A stretch of DNA of 64,000 bases from Dipteris shenzhenensis (Eukaryota; Polypodiophyta; Polypodiopsida; Gleicheniales). A model generated the notes under the pieces. It did no database searches. It was not told the DNA's origin and saw only the letters and a list, made by a program, of their open reading frames with translations. Positions 24,387 through 37,600 of the stretch are shown one piece after another (positions within the stretch are counted from its first letter, which is position 1; every line of letters begins with the position of its first letter). The translations under genes and the position numbers were made by a program. The stretch lies in NCBI GenBank assembly GCA_047967505.1, contig CM106541.1; one strand, given 5' to 3'.

Positions 24387-25236
24387 TGTTTGGTGTACCC
24401 CCTTCTATGGCTTGGTATATATGACAAAGGGTTTATTGGGCTCCTTGTGGCACTTTATGAGTAGATTTGTGGCTTACTAATCCCATAAGCAATGTGGGGA
24501 TATTGAGTGCCCTAGATATATTGAAGGATGTAGCCCCTCTCCCATATCCCGCTGGCCTTTTTTGGGGAGTAGGAGAGGGCTTGGCACGGCTATGGGTAAG
24601 GGGTGTGGGACCCCCCGTACCCTGTTCCCTCCTTTGACATGTGGCGTTTTTTGTAGGAGCCAAGATGGTATGGTCCAGTTCGATAGACCGTGAGTGGTGT
24701 GACAGTTGTTGTGCGTGACTAGCGTGACAGCAGCTGTCTCTAGGCTGCAACAAAGAGTAGCGTGAAATGTGACCTTGAGCGGCTGAGTTGTGACAATCCG
24801 TGCCACTGGTTGTTATAAGTGCAACTTTATTTGGACAGGCGGCTGCTTGCACCATCAGTTTACTATCTGTTGTGTGAGGCACTTTGGGCGGCTTTGGTTT
24901 GTTGATCCTGTGCGGCTTGTCCTGCATTACCATGGTTTGTGGGCTGGCCTTTGGTTTGGTCAGTCCACCTTTCAAGGTGCTTAGCCCACGGGGGTGTTGG
25001 GTTTGGGGTAACCCCCTTGCTGTACCCCCTGTATGGTGCAAATGACAAAGGGTTGATTTGGCTCCTTGTGGCGCTTGATGACACGTGGATTTGTGGCTTA
25101 GTAATCCTGTAAGCAATGTGGGGGTATTGAGTGCCTTGGATATAGTGAAGGATGTAGCCCCCTCTCCATATCTTGACGCCCTTTTTTGGGAGTGGGAGAG
25201 GCCTTGGCATGGCTATGGGGCGGGGGTGTGGGACCC

Positions 25237-26521
25237 TGTTGGAAAGGTCACCTCCCCATCTGTAAGCCCCCAAATGAGGAGAGCGTGGGAGAGGGAGACC
25301 TAGGGCAGGATGTGCCCAAGAGAGAAGAAAGAGAGGGGGCTGCCACATGGGCAGCACCTCACAGAGACAAGCATGGCTGCAAAGGACGGAACCTGTGGAA
25401 GGAGCAGAAGGCGGGGACAGCAAGCCCTAGATCTGACCTGGCAGGGTGCGATGATGTCAGCAGCAGTACGGTTCAGTACAGCACTGCACACGTGGCTGGA
25501 GAAGAGCCTGGCAGAGGGCAGAACCAGCAGCAGCAGGGTGAACAGGTGCTGACATGGCTGGGGCCTGGTGCAGCGCATGGCTGGGGCCTGGTGGAGCAGC
25601 AAATGGCGCTGCCAGTGGGCAGTGGCATGCCTTATATAGGGCTGGGCCCTTGCCTAGATTGGAGGGTCAAAGGCCCTAGAAGTGTGGGCCAAAAGGCCCC
25701 GGGTTGTGAGCCCTTAAAGGGCTGGACCAGCCACAGTCTGGTCGGCCAGATTAGGGCAGGCTGGTCGGTTTTTTGACAGGCCCCTAGGGCCTATATAAGG
25801 TGAGGCTCTTGGCCTCATTCAACATCCAGCAGCCAGCAGTTCCAGGGCAGAAAGGAGCAGCAGGAAGTCCAGGGCAGAAAGGAGCAGCAGGAAGCCTACT
25901 CTCTGGGCCTATCTATAGGAGGTGAGATAGTGCAACAGGTGCTGCAGACTTAGCTCTAGGGAGAGGCTGGACCTTGGCTGTCTTCTAGGGCAGCAAGGTG
26001 CTGAGATCATCACACCTTCTGGAGCAGCTATTCACAAGCAGGTTGGAGCAGTGGAACAGCTATCTTGGGGCCTACATTCAAGAGGACCAAGGGGACCTGT
26101 GTGCTGTAGACAAAGCTTGGTAGGGGCTGCCCACCTAGGCTGATTCACAGGCAGTAAGGTGGAGAAGAACACATTGGACGGAAAGTCTACAGACGCTCGA
26201 GGTGGAGCACGCGGACTTGAGTCTAGAGATAGCCAGTAGATAGGAGAAGGACCTTGTGGTTAGATTAGAGGACCACACCATTGGTGGGACTCTGGATCTC
26301 TCTCTTTTGTATTGCGTCCATAGTTTTGGACGGAAATATATAAGTTTTGGTGTCTTCTATATCTAGTTGGTTCATTGTCTATTGATGAGTCTGCACATCT
26401 ATGTGATGCACATTAAGTAAAGAAGTTTGTGATTCCACATCCCACACGCACACTGCGTGAGCTCCTGGGCATTACTATAAGTCTTCCGCTGTGTGTATCC
26501 TTTGTTGGGTCATTTCTAACA
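25237..26521 (+). repeat. 5' LTR (1285 bp)
   Basis: TG/CA-ended LTR with a TATA box CTATATAAGG at 25791-25800 and a directly repeated CAGGGCAGAAAGGAGCAGCA downstream of it. Frames within it are a by-product of GC-rich sequence. Confidence 0.92.
25791..25800 (+). promoter_or_regulatory. LTR TATA box
   Basis: CTATATAAGG lies in a GC-rich context and is repeated in the 3' LTR at 27607-27616. Transcription would be expected to start about 30 bp downstream. Confidence 0.6.
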
Positions 26522-26533
26522 TGGTATCAGAGC
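26522..26533 (+). other. primer binding site (tRNA-iMet)
   Basis: TGGTATCAGAGC starts at the first base after the 5' LTR. Confidence 0.9.
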
Positions 26534-26658
26534 CCAAGTTGTAGGCTCACAGGTGTGGGAGCTTGAAGGCAGGGACCTTGTTGAAGGACGACCCTGATTC
26601 AGAAGCTCTAGGGAATTGACTTCCACGACTGGAGGATTGTGCCCTAGCGAGAAGGAGG

Positions 26659-27087
26659 GTGACTCAGGTTCAGTCAGGTGCATTTAAAGTTCGCGGTCCA
26701 GGTTATCTGAAGATGTACTTTTGTTACAAACCTTGCCAAAGGAAGGACGGGTTGAAACAGACCCTCAGAGCATGGTGCCTGGAAGACTCCAGTTTGTTCA
26801 CTCATTATGAGGGGGACAACTGGAAGATCGTAGAGGCTGGGTTGCTCGAGTTCGAAGGCAGGAATGTGACGAAAGATGGTGGTGCCAAGAGGTGCTACCA
26901 AAGATGGACCTGTGTACTAGGATGGTGTGCGGAAGCGGAACCAGACCTGGTGGAGCAGGAGCCAGTGGATGAAAAGCCAGGAAAAGACTTTGACACCGAA
27001 GTGTTCCAAAGGACTACAACCGGGGAGTTACTGGAGCATCAACATCGACATGTTGGCATTGGGCCAAGATGTGTTGGTGAGAGGGGG
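26659..27087 (+). other. open frame in the element interior, function unknown
   Basis: A + strand frame opens at 26659, crosses the interior and runs into the 3' LTR. The interior part contains YLKMYFCYKPCQRKDG and CYQRWTCVLGWCAEAEP and is Cys/Trp-rich. It matches no gag, protease or pol motif. It may be a vestige of a polyprotein or chance coding. The frame continues only because the LTR is GC-rich. Confidence 0.25.
27079..27087 (+). other. polypurine tract
   Basis: GAGAGGGGG lies directly before the 3' LTR. Confidence 0.8.
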
Positions 27088-28337
27088 TGTTGGAAAGGTC
27101 ACCTCCCCATCTGTAAGCCCCCAAATGAGGAGAGCGTGGGGGAGGGAGACCTAGGGCAGGATGTGCCCAAGAGAGAAGAAAGAGAGGGGGCAGCCACATG
27201 GGCAGCACCTCACAGAGACAAACATGGCTGCAAAGGATGGAACCTGTGGAAGGAGCAGAAGGCGGGACAGCAAGCCCTAGATCTGACCTGGCAGGGTGCG
27301 ATGACGTCAGCAGCAGTACGGTTCAGTACAGCACTGCACACGTGGCTGGAGAAGAGCCTGGCAGAGGGCAGAACCAGCAGCAGCAGGGTGAACAGTTGCT
27401 GACATGGCTGGGGCCTGGTGGAGCAGCAAATGGGGCAGTGGCATGCCTTATATAGGGCTGGGCCCTTGCCTAGATTGGAGGGCCAAAGGCCCTAGAAGTG
27501 TGGGCCAAAAGGCCCCGGGTTGTGAGCCCTTAAAGGGCTGGACCAGCCACAGTCTGGTCGGCCAGATTAGGGCAGGCTGGTCGGTTTTTTGACAGGCCCC
27601 TAGGGCCTATATAAGGTGAGGCTCTTGGCCTCATTCAACATCCAGCAGCCAGCAGTTCCAGGGCAGAAAGGAGCAGCAGGAAGTCCAGGGCAGAAAGGAG
27701 CAGTAGGAAGCCTACTCTCTGGGCCTATCTATAGGAGGTGAGATAGTGCAACAGGTGCTGCAGACTTAGCTCTAGGGAGAGGCTGGACCTTGGCTGTCTT
27801 CTAGGGCAGCAAGGTGCTGAGATCATCACACCTTCTGGAGCAGCTATTCACAAGCAGGTTGGAGCAGTGGAACAGCTATCTTGGGGCCTACATTCAAGAG
27901 GACCAAGGGGACCTGTGTGCTGCAAACAAAGCTTGGCAAGGGCTGCCCACCTAGGCTGATTCACAGGCAGTAAGGTGGAGAAGAACACATTGGACGGAAA
28001 GTGTATAGACGCTCGAGGTGGAGCACGCGGACTCGAGTCTAGAGATAGCCGGCAGATAGGAGAAGGACCTTGTGGTTAAATCAGAGGACCACACCATTGG
28101 TGGGACTCTGGATCTATCTCTTTTGTATTGTGTCCATAGTTTTGGACGGAAATATATAAGTTTTGGTGTCTTCTATATCTAGTTGGTTCATTGTCTATTG
28201 ATGAGTCTGCACATCTATGTGATGCACATTAAGTAAAGAAGTTTGTGATTCCACATCCCACACGCACACTGTGTGAGCTCCTGGGCATTACTATAAGTCT
28301 TCCGCTGTGTGTACCCTTTGTTGGGTCATTTCTAACA
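27088..28337 (+). repeat. 3' LTR (1250 bp)
   Basis: Matches the 5' LTR along its length apart from a 35-bp length difference and scattered substitutions. Confidence 0.92.
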
Positions 28338-28400
28338 GACCCCCGGTACCCGGTGCCCTCCTTTGACACGTGTCATTTTCTGTGGGAGCCAAGACTAACA

Positions 28401-29190
28401 CCCCCCTTCATTGTTGGTGTGGGTGAGTGAAAAAAAGAAGACAAAAGAGACCACAGGGAGTGACTTACCTCCTATAACTGACATGATTTTCTTCTGTAGT
28501 ATTTCTTTTGTGGTATTTGCACCATGTTTGTTTCCTGCTTTTTATCGAACGGTGTTCTAAAACACCATGTCTCGTCGTGATTATTACAACCCCAATGTCT
28601 CCAGCTTCCATGTTTCGTCCTTCAATTTCTTCGCTAACAGTGCACTGTTTTTTGAGCTACCTTAGATCTCACCATCTTTCTGTCCTCGAGTAGCGCAGGA
28701 GACCTCTTATCTAGCATGATTTCAACTGTTAATGCAAATCTGCATCAAAAGAAATGTTTCAAAATGTTTTGGAGATTCATTTTCAATGACATGGGTTTAT
28801 TCGTTACTATGGTTGAGATAAGCAGTACTCTTTTGATGGTTATTTTGGTACTGTGTACTTGCATGCATCCCCCCTCTCATGTCCCCCCTTCCCCTTTTTG
28901 TGTTGGATCTGCTGTTTGTAGACGTCTTCTGGGAAAATTTTCTGACTATAAAATTCATTTTAGTAGAGGCTAGAAGTTTCTCAGGCTTGAATCAGTATGT
29001 TTTCCTTTTGCCTCCTTCCTCCTTGCATTTATTTGGATAGCCATATTACGCCATCTGATAGTACTGTCCAACTTGTGGCTAGTTACGGATGTATATCAGT
29101 ATGGTGCAACAACGTGACTTGCGCATGCACATGCACATATTTTTTTAAATTAGAACAAATTGTTAATACATTTGCTGTCTCAAAAAACAG
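28401..29190 (+). other. SF1 upstream region, possible 5' UTR intron
   Basis: This lies between the nested LTR elements and the first coding exon. A CAG at 29188-29190 just before the start codon could be a splice acceptor, so a 5' UTR exon may lie upstream. It cannot be located from sequence alone. Confidence 0.35.
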
Positions 29191-29193
29191 AGG

Positions 29194-29553
29194 ATGGAAG
29201 CGCCTGCCCTTTCTGAAAGTGCACCTGCTGTTCCGATGGCTGCACCTGAGAAACAGCCTGTTGAGGAAATGTTTGGTAAACAGGGTAGCTCAACAGCAGG
29301 GAATAATACAGCATTGACACCAGTTGCAGAGAGTCCAAAGGTTTCCAAAATGGCTTTAAAAGCTGGTGTAAATTTTGTGATCCCTAAAAACAAACTTTCT
29401 GGAGCCCTGATTCCTGTGACAAAAAGTGGTAGCAAATGGGAACCATGTGAGCCAAAGAAAGAAGATCTTAAGCAGCCAGTAAGGAAAACAAAATGGGGCC
29501 CTGATTTGACCCAGGATGCAGTTGTGAAAAGAGGAAGAGCCCTTGCTTTACAG
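29194..29553 (+). CDS. SF1: SF1 exon 1 (coding)
   Basis: 120 complete codons ending CAG before a GT donor. It encodes the N-terminal tail and the Trp101 motif ([11 protein letters not shown]). Intron 1 is 310 bp. Confidence 0.9.
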
Positions 29554-31602
29554 GTTGCTTCCTCAGGCCAATTTCATCATCATGTTTTGTCTTTTATTAA
29601 CCATGTATTCAAAGTACATATGCTTGTGCTTTGCAGCTTTGCAAGGGGCATCGGAAAGAGAGTGTTAAGTCACTCTGAGTATATCAGTTGTGATGCAATT
29701 TGTCTACAATAAAGGCAATACAAAGTTTTGCTTTTGTTAGACCACTACGTCACTTGTTGGACTAGGCTCTAGTGGAGCCTTGTGAGTTTCTCATATGAAA
29801 CACTCCTATTCCAGGTGCATTAAGTGATGTTGCTGCCTGTCTGGTGGTACAAATTTTGAGCAGACTCGTGCGGAGCAGCTCGCTGCACAGTTGGAGTCTG
29901 GTAATCTGGAGATTGAGAGCAATGAGGCATTGCGTTCTCCTTCGCCACCACCTATTTATGATTCACTTGGGCACAGAATCAATACAAGAGAGGTGAGCAT
30001 GTACAGCTGTAAGTTAACAAGGCATGGTTGTGAGGCATCATTGCTGAAATCATGTCCCCTAACCCAGAAGTGTTATCTAGGGTTCTGATGCACTTAGAAA
30101 AGTATATGAATGTGGATTATGTGTTACAAAGTACATCACATTCGAATACCTTTCTGCAGTTTTTGGAATGGACCTACCATTGTTGATAAAGCTTAACTGT
30201 CTGCAGGGAAGAAAGCGAGAACAATTGGATTTGGAAAGACGTGAAGCTATTGGTCATTGTCTCCCAGCTCGGCTTTATTCAAACGCCTTTTAGGGCGTTT
30301 TTATAATTCGGTATGTTCACATCTTAGTGGTTATTATCTGACTGGATTGTTGTAATATTGGCTACAGGAGAATGCCTACAGTTGAACCCATCTTATAAGC
30401 CACCGTCTGGATACAAGGCTGTTTCCAAAGAGGCAAAATTATTTATTCCGGTGAGCAATTGATTTTTATGATTTCAGGGCTGGTTTGTTTGGCCTTTTCT
30501 GCAGGGAAGACTTTTGTAATGAGTTGGGTCTTTCTACTAGAGTAATCTGGTCCCAATCTGGCAGTGGCTAGTAGTCAATGTGCCGGGTCTCTCCTAGAGT
30601 AATTCTGTTGTTAATGGGTCTAGGAGGTAGGCAACCGGTGCATTCGAATAATGCATCATAACTAAGTAGCACGTCCTGTGACCATGAAGGCAAAGATTTA
30701 AAGTAGTACATGAAAAATCCTTTAATCTAGCTAGGAGTACTACAGGGAAAACACATACGTGATGTAGCTAGTATTTTAAAAACTGATTGTTTTTTCCCAA
30801 AGGAATTTTTTAGCTTCATCCCTTGGTTCAACAAAAAACAGCCTATAATTGCGACTCCTACAGGACAGCTTTTACAGCCATGGTGGAATGTATTTGGCTA
30901 TGGAAACTTTGTGTAGATCTTGACATTGTTCAGACATCTCCCAATACCATCTACACTAACAATTAGAGTGCTTTAGCCATTGCGCGCAATCCACTGTTTC
31001 TGCATGTACTAAGTATCTTGAGGTTCACTCTCATTATGTCACAGAGAGATTGTCAACATGGGATAGTCACTTGTTTTTTGTTCCGATGCAAGACAATTTG
31101 GTAGATTCACTAAGTCCACTTAGTCAACGTATGACTAATAGGATACTAGGACTTTAGGACTAGTAGTTCTAACTCTAATCCGTACGGGGAAAAAAAATCG
31201 ATGGTGAGCCTTTGACACCGTCCGTACGGGCATTCGTTTGCATTTTGAGGCGCGTTCTTCCAAGCTCCACCCAGCCATCCCTACACATTTCCGTACAGCC
31301 AGCCGTGCACATTTCTGTACAGCTAGCCGTACAAAAGTTCCAGCCGTTCAGCCAGCCCTTCAGGCTCCAACTGTTGACGCAGGCTGTAGCTAAAACCTAA
31401 TGACCGTACGCCCACCTTGAGCCATCTGGCCTTTAGCAAGTGGAGAGTCGAGACTCTCTCAGCTTTGTGAGTCACGACTCGTGACGTGTGACCTCACCTT
31501 TCAGGAATCGATTGAAGGAGGACCGAGGTCACTCCCTCTTATCTCTCCCATGTCCTCTATTGAATCTTGGAGTTTCTTCTCATTCTGAATTTCAGATTCT
31601 CA

Positions 31603-31650
<48 letters not shown>

Positions 31651-34600
31651 GTGCAGATGGGAAGAAAGAAAGGAGAAGAATGCGAATTTGTGGAGACACT
31701 GAAGCCCTTTGGGAAAGGGGTAGCTCACTTGTAAATGCAGGTACTGCCCTCACAAATGGGATGGAGGACCTACCCGCATAAGAGCACACTTTCTTGGGCT
31801 GACAGGCCTTGGGGTTGACCTTGTACCGCCCCTCCTGAAAATGTGAAAGAAACGTGCAAAAGGTTGCAAGCAAAGGCAGGAAAAAGAAGATTTGTAGAAG
31901 AGCTTGATGCAGATGTGGCTGATTTGGGAGATGCCTGGGAGAGTTGTGTTGCTGCATCTGCACATGAGCCAAAACAGAAGAAACAAAAGGTGTCAAAGGA
32001 AGCCTTGGCCAAGGCATGGGAGTCCCAGGCACGAAAGGATGCCTACATTGCTCTTCGATGCTTTTTCTTTGCAGAGGACATTCCTCGTTGGAAGGTGAAG
32101 AGTCTATATTTTTTGGAAATGGTCCGTGCAATAGGCCAAGTTGGGCCTAGCTTTAAGCCTCCATCTTATAAAGCCTTGCGCACTTAGGAGCTGAAAAATG
32201 AGGTGGTATGCATAGATCAAGAGTTGTTGCAGCTTTGAGAGAAATGAAAAAAGTATGAGCATAGTGTGTGATGGTTGGTCTGACACTCGGTGTAGGCCTA
32301 TTATTAATATCATGGTCTCATGTATTTTCGGATCAGTCTCCTTGAAGTCTGTGGATACTAGTGGGCATTATAAATCAGGGGAATACATTTTTGGGATATT
32401 AAAGGATGCCATTGTTGATGTTGGGCTAGATAATGTGGTGCAGGTGTGCATGGACAATGCATCTAACTGTGTGCGAGCAGGTGAGGATTGGTAGAGGAGG
32501 AGTGGCCTCATATTTTCTATACTAGATGCACATGTCATTGCCTTGGGTGTAACACATGCCAACATGAATTGTTTGAGGACATTGGGCAGCTTGCTTGGGT
32601 GAAGCTAGTGTTAACATATGCCAACATGAATTGTCACATCATGCACTGTGAAAGCTCAACAGATTTCTTTCATTGTATTGGGTGCCTCATTTTGGCAGGA
32701 AGCAAGAGTCATAGTGAAGATATGTGCATCTATTATGAAGATCCTTCGTTTGGCTGATAGGGAAGGGGCTACCATGGGGCTTGTATATGAGCTCATTGAT
32801 CGAATGGTGGAGAAGATACAGGCTATGGATGGAATAGACTCCTCAAAGTTGGCTGATGTCAAAGCCTTGTATTAATAGGTGGGATATGATGCACTCTTCT
32901 TTGCATGTAGCAGCTTTTGTTCTCCATCCTACCTGGAGAGAGAAAAATCCAGATGGTGATAAGGAGGTGCATGATGGATAGACACAAAATTTCCAAAACA
33001 TCATGATCAAAGATAGCAAGTAGTAGATACTAAAAAATTGAAAGTAGCTTGTAGGCTGTAGGTGCTACACCAAAACATCAAAGGCAATCTGCAAAACACC
33101 ATAAAACAAACTGAAAAGGCTGCGAGGCTGCCCACCTGCAGGCTGCCACAGCCAGGAAACAAAGCTGAAATGCATCACCACTAATGAGGCTCAAGCCTCA
33201 AGCTGCATCCTCATCTTGTGCCTCATCCTCATCATCATTATCATCAGTGCCATCCTCCCCCTCCTCCTCACTATCCTCATCCTCATTACTATCTGTCTCG
33301 CCATGGGACTCCAAAATACTGGAGCTGCTTGAAGCTGCAGCAACATCCATCCTTCTTGCTACAAGAGGGGCTGGAATCTCTGTTCTCCCTCTGTAGTCTC
33401 TTGCAAAGCAAGCAGCTTCTCATCATCCTTATCCTTGTTGATCATTTCCAAGGTCACTTATGTATTCTCAAATCCCCTTTCCGTGATCTTGGAGATGAGT
33501 CGCAAATTAGTATGGATGTATACTAATTTTCTGTATTCTTGGAAGCAGCCTATTCCTTCTTTTGGTATGTATAAGAGAGAATGTGCTCCAATTCCTCTCA
33601 CAAGGATAAGCACATGTTCCTTGCGAGAGCACTCGAATAGCCAATTGCTGCAAATTTGGAGTGTGAGCCCCAAATGTCTCCCAGCACTTCACCCCTTGGT
33701 GCATCCTCTTATCATCCTTCGCAACTGCTCGAGCAAATGTGGCTGACATGGACTTGTAAATATCGAACTCATCAAATAAGATGCCCTACCTCTCAACATC
33801 ATACTTCGTGTACCGCTCTATCACGTCCATCCACTATGTTACATGTACCAGAATCCATTCCCTAGACTCTTCCATGAATAAAAGTTTGAAGTTGAAAGTT
33901 TTGAAGCTCTCAAGTAAATGTGTACAATCTTTATTTTTAGAGTATTTTTTAATTTGTAAAATTAGGGTCACGTATGATTCAGCCCGAGGGACTGAACCAT
34001 ACTCCAATCATACTTTCGTACCCATATGACGTATGCGTATGGAAAAAACTACGGTACCAACTAGGTCTTGAATGTGTGTAGTTGTAGAAGGTCCTCGCAT
34101 ATGACCTGGTTGATATCATGAAATCTGAGCGGGAGAAATGGTGCGTTGAAGGGGGGTAATTTGTCCATGTGTAATCATCGGTACATGTGTGCATACCAGC
34201 CTCTTTGATCTCCTGCAATTGCTAGGGCCATGGAGGAGGATAGTGCTAGCTATGGTAGTCTACGTCGCCCTGAAGTGCAATGGCCGTATCCTCTGACCCG
34301 GTACAGATAAGTGATGACCTTGAAAGCTGGGTCAAGCTGCAACGGAGATGACCGTTGAGCTATGTTCAAAGTGACCCCTCGTCTCGGACAGTCTTCTCTG
34401 ACGAAAGCTACATGTAATAGGTCTAACCTCAATAGAGGATGCTCTGTTCACTCTCTGTGTCACGGGTGGTCTCTGCAACCCTCTCTCAGTAATCTAGATT
34501 GCCCGCATATCAGCTAGCTCCTCCTCCATCCACTGTGTCTTGGAGCTGACTCAAAAACATAGAAATCTTTGACTCGCCGTAGTGTTTGGTCAGCCTTTGT

Positions 34601-37600
34601 ATCCTTTGGGTTGATCGCCTTCTGCTACTCTCTGATCTGTCGTAGCGGGGCCTCCCTATGTTGGTGCATCTCAAGCAGATAGAGCCCAATGCAGATGTGG
34701 TCATGGAAGTGGATCAATCGTGACAGTGGGCCAAAGCCTCTCCCATCCTAATAGAGACAGTGGTATCACCTGCGGATCTCGTAGTATAGTGGGGAGGCGG
34801 CACAGAGAAAGTGCTCCTCTGTCTCAATCACTCTTAGTGTGCATAACATGTAGATCTGCTACTCTTTGGGCATACGTGCTGCTCTCCCTGTCTCAATTCT
34901 CAGCTTATGTGATGAAACCCGCATTTTCCCAATAGCGATCCTCAGTGCATGTGAGACTCCTCTTGTCCTTGTCCTTGAGATACTGGCTTCTGATGATGAA
35001 TCCCTCCTCCAAGACGCTCAGGTTGTGGTCATAGTAGAACTAGATCTTGGTGGGGAGCTCCTAACCGCCCCTCCCCCCCCTAAGTCCGAGATGTGTGGAA
35101 TTGGAGGAGATATAACCGTATGATACAGTTAATCTCATCTCGTGGGATCGACTCAACGGGTGCATCCTTACTATACTTAAAGGAAGGGAGCCTATCCATT
35201 TGAATCCTTTGTCTGGCAAACCATGTGGATATACGTGCACACCATGTGTCTATCCCGCTCTCAGCTAATCTTCTGGATGACTCCTAGTCTCCAGTGGGGT
35301 AGATCCCAGACTCTACGAATGAATGTCACTGTCTGGAAGATGGCATGAGTTTGTAGTGGCGTCATGGCGAACTCTACTATCGGTAGATCACAACCCCAGA
35401 AGCGTGCTGCATACATGGCAGTCCGTTGCACTATCGTATGGAAGAGCCAGCACTTCGTCGGTGGATCCTGGCAGTGTGTCTGGAAGCATTGTCTCTCTAA
35501 TTGTGCCAAAGTACCCCGCCCTCATGTCAGTCATGCATGGGCTGCATGTGTCATAGTGAAAAGGAGTCCTTTGAAGACTGCTCCCAAATGTGTAGGACTG
35601 CACTATCTCCAATGGCGCATCTCGATAGGTGAAACTGAGTCGACGAAGCACAGCGTGTGAGGTGTTAAAGACCATAACCTTGGTCTTTCCAAGGTTGACT
35701 GTCAAGCCTTTCTCTCTACAAAACACCTCTAGGGCCTCCAAATGTCTCTGCAGCCGCTCCGTTGAGGATGAGATAAGGATTATGTCATCAATATTTGTAT
35801 CATGAGATCGGCCAGTGGTGATCCTTCGCCTCCTAGGTGGTCTATGAAGGAAGTGATCTCATCAATGTCAAGCCCAAAAATGGTCAGTGAGAGGGGGAGA
35901 CTTGCTTCACTTCGATCGTACTCTTGACCCAATCCGATAGACCACCCGGGGCACAAACTTTACCTCTGATTGACTCACATAGGCTCATCACTTCCCATAT
36001 TAGTGTCTCTGGAATCTGCAGCTCTTGTAGTCTCTTGATCATGTGGGATCGTGGGACATTTTCACAAGCCTTACGAAAGTCTACAAAGTATGTGTAGACC
36101 TTCTGGTGTCTAGATCTCGCCTCCTCAATGATAGCCCTTAGAGTGAAGATGTGATCTAGGGTAGAAAGTTGTCTTTAGAATCCTACTTGTCGTAGTGCCC
36201 GCTGCAGCCTCTATCTGATTGCTAAGCTCCCTCTCTAATAAATCTTGGCCAAAGTATGGCCAATCATGAGGGTATGGTAGTTCCGAGTCTCCATAGGGTC
36301 CTTCGCTTTGTGTATCGGCAAAATAGTGGTGGTGCTCCAAGCGGGTGGGAAGTTGTGACACAGCCCGGTTGAACATCTGTGCTAGGACCAAAGCAAGGAC
36401 CTCGTGTCCATGTGGAAAGTGTTCAGTCCGTAGGCCCTCATGGTCCTGCGCTCCCCGATTGTGTAATCGACGAAGTACAGCTCGTACGTTCTGTGTGGTG
36501 AACAAGTGATAGGTGGTGGGCCTGGGCATAGAGGACATATCCGGCGGTGTCTGCATCTAGGCATCATAGAGGGAATATGCATATGTGCGCCACACATCTG
36601 GGTCAGTGATGGGAATAGGTGGCTTCCTTTCCAATAGAAACTCCCATCCAGTGGTCGGGTCTCCTCCTTGGAAAGATATGATAATCTCATCCATCCTATG
36701 TGTGAGGAAGACCCGCCTCTTATAACGTGTCAATCGTCGGAAGATCTTATGTCCATCAGGTGACGTCTCTTATGTGCCTCTGAGAGAGAAGAAGAAGAAG
36801 AAGAAGAAGAATATATTATCGTCCTCTGAAGACCAAAACCGGCCTATGGGACCTGAGCAATACAATATCACAAGTACATGAAAGCTCCTCCCGAAGATGG
36901 GAGGGTGGAAAGAGAAACCACCTTCTAGGATTCAGGTGGATTCCTATGCTTGAAGAGCTTATACACAAATGTTCCTAAAGCTGAAGGTGACCCTTTATGC
37001 AGCAAATCAGCCAGTTTGTTATGTCCCTCAAGGAGGTGATTGAACTCTTCCCTAATGTGTGCATAGTGAGGGCATATCATTACCATGTGTTCTTCTGTTT
37101 CAACCATACCTTGATCACATAGTTGGCATATTCTACTCTCTCTTGGCATCTTTTTCCATCCCCCTGTTTCTATTTGCAGCTGGTGTGATCGGGTGCGAAG
37201 TGAGGCTAAAGCCCTCCGTTTATGCACTGCTATAGGTGTACATATGTACTTTTGCGTTGTTGTCTCCCTTCCTGTATAAATTGACCAATATTCGGGGTTG
37301 ATATATGTGCGATAGTACTCAAATTTATCTTTGTTTTCTGCTGTTTGCCATTTCCTGTGTAGTGCATTCAGCAGGTCATAATGAAAAGCCTCTTCATCAA
37401 TCTCCTCTGAAGAGTAGTTTAAATACTCTTCTACTTCCCACTTCTTGAACCATTTTTTTAGGTCCTGTGCCCATCCGGATGTCAAAATCTTGCCCTTGTT
37501 TGTCTTTTGAAGCTTCTGACTTTCATTCCATGCTCTCTTTGGTAGCCTTTCATTATCCATGCACTTGACCTTTGTGATGTATCTGAGTACTCTCTTCAGA

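Larger units (their letters stand above)
25237..28337 (+). mobile_element. non-autonomous LTR retrotransposon, 566-bp interior, TSD GACCC
   Basis: LTRs at 25237-26521 and 27088-28337 begin TGTTGG and end TAACA, and GACCC flanks both sides (25232-25236, 28338-28342). TGGTATCAGAGC follows the 5' LTR and a purine tract precedes the 3' LTR. The interior of 566 bp cannot encode gag-pol, so proteins must come from another element. The LTRs are far longer than in TRIMs and the interior far shorter than in LARDs. The two LTRs differ by an indel near 25560-25620 and by scattered substitutions, so insertion was fairly recent. Confidence 0.92.
24387..28400. mobile_element. small LTR-type element (TRIM-like) split by a second LTR element
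   Basis: Two related copies of about 280-310 bp lie at 24387-24666 and at 24995-25236 continued at 28343-28400. Both begin TGTTKGG and share GACAAAGGGTT, GCAATGTGGGG and GTAGCCCC blocks. The right copy ends ACTAACA, giving TG/CA termini. Between them lie only about 330 bp. After the left copy comes TGGTATGGTCC, a poor match to the tRNA-iMet primer site, and before the right copy comes ACGGGGG, which could be a purine tract. No matching target duplication was found, so this may instead be two repeats of one family. The right copy is interrupted by the element at 25237-28337. Confidence 0.5.

Noticed and set aside
25186-27592. Long open frames within the 1.3-kb LTRs
   Set aside because: They lie in GC-rich LTR sequence, occur in both LTRs and on both strands, and show no protein motif.
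31190-34060. Terminal inverted repeats for the hAT-like element, prompted by CCGTACGG-rich sequence at 31180-31350 and GTACC/GTATG-rich sequence at 33970-34060
   Set aside because: No convincing inverted match or 8-bp duplication could be aligned by eye, and the C-terminal half is inverted, so the original ends may be rearranged.
36119-36556. Separate gene in the 143-codon minus-strand frame
   Set aside because: It aligns with the RT linker region of the family C LINEs, so it is part of that element.
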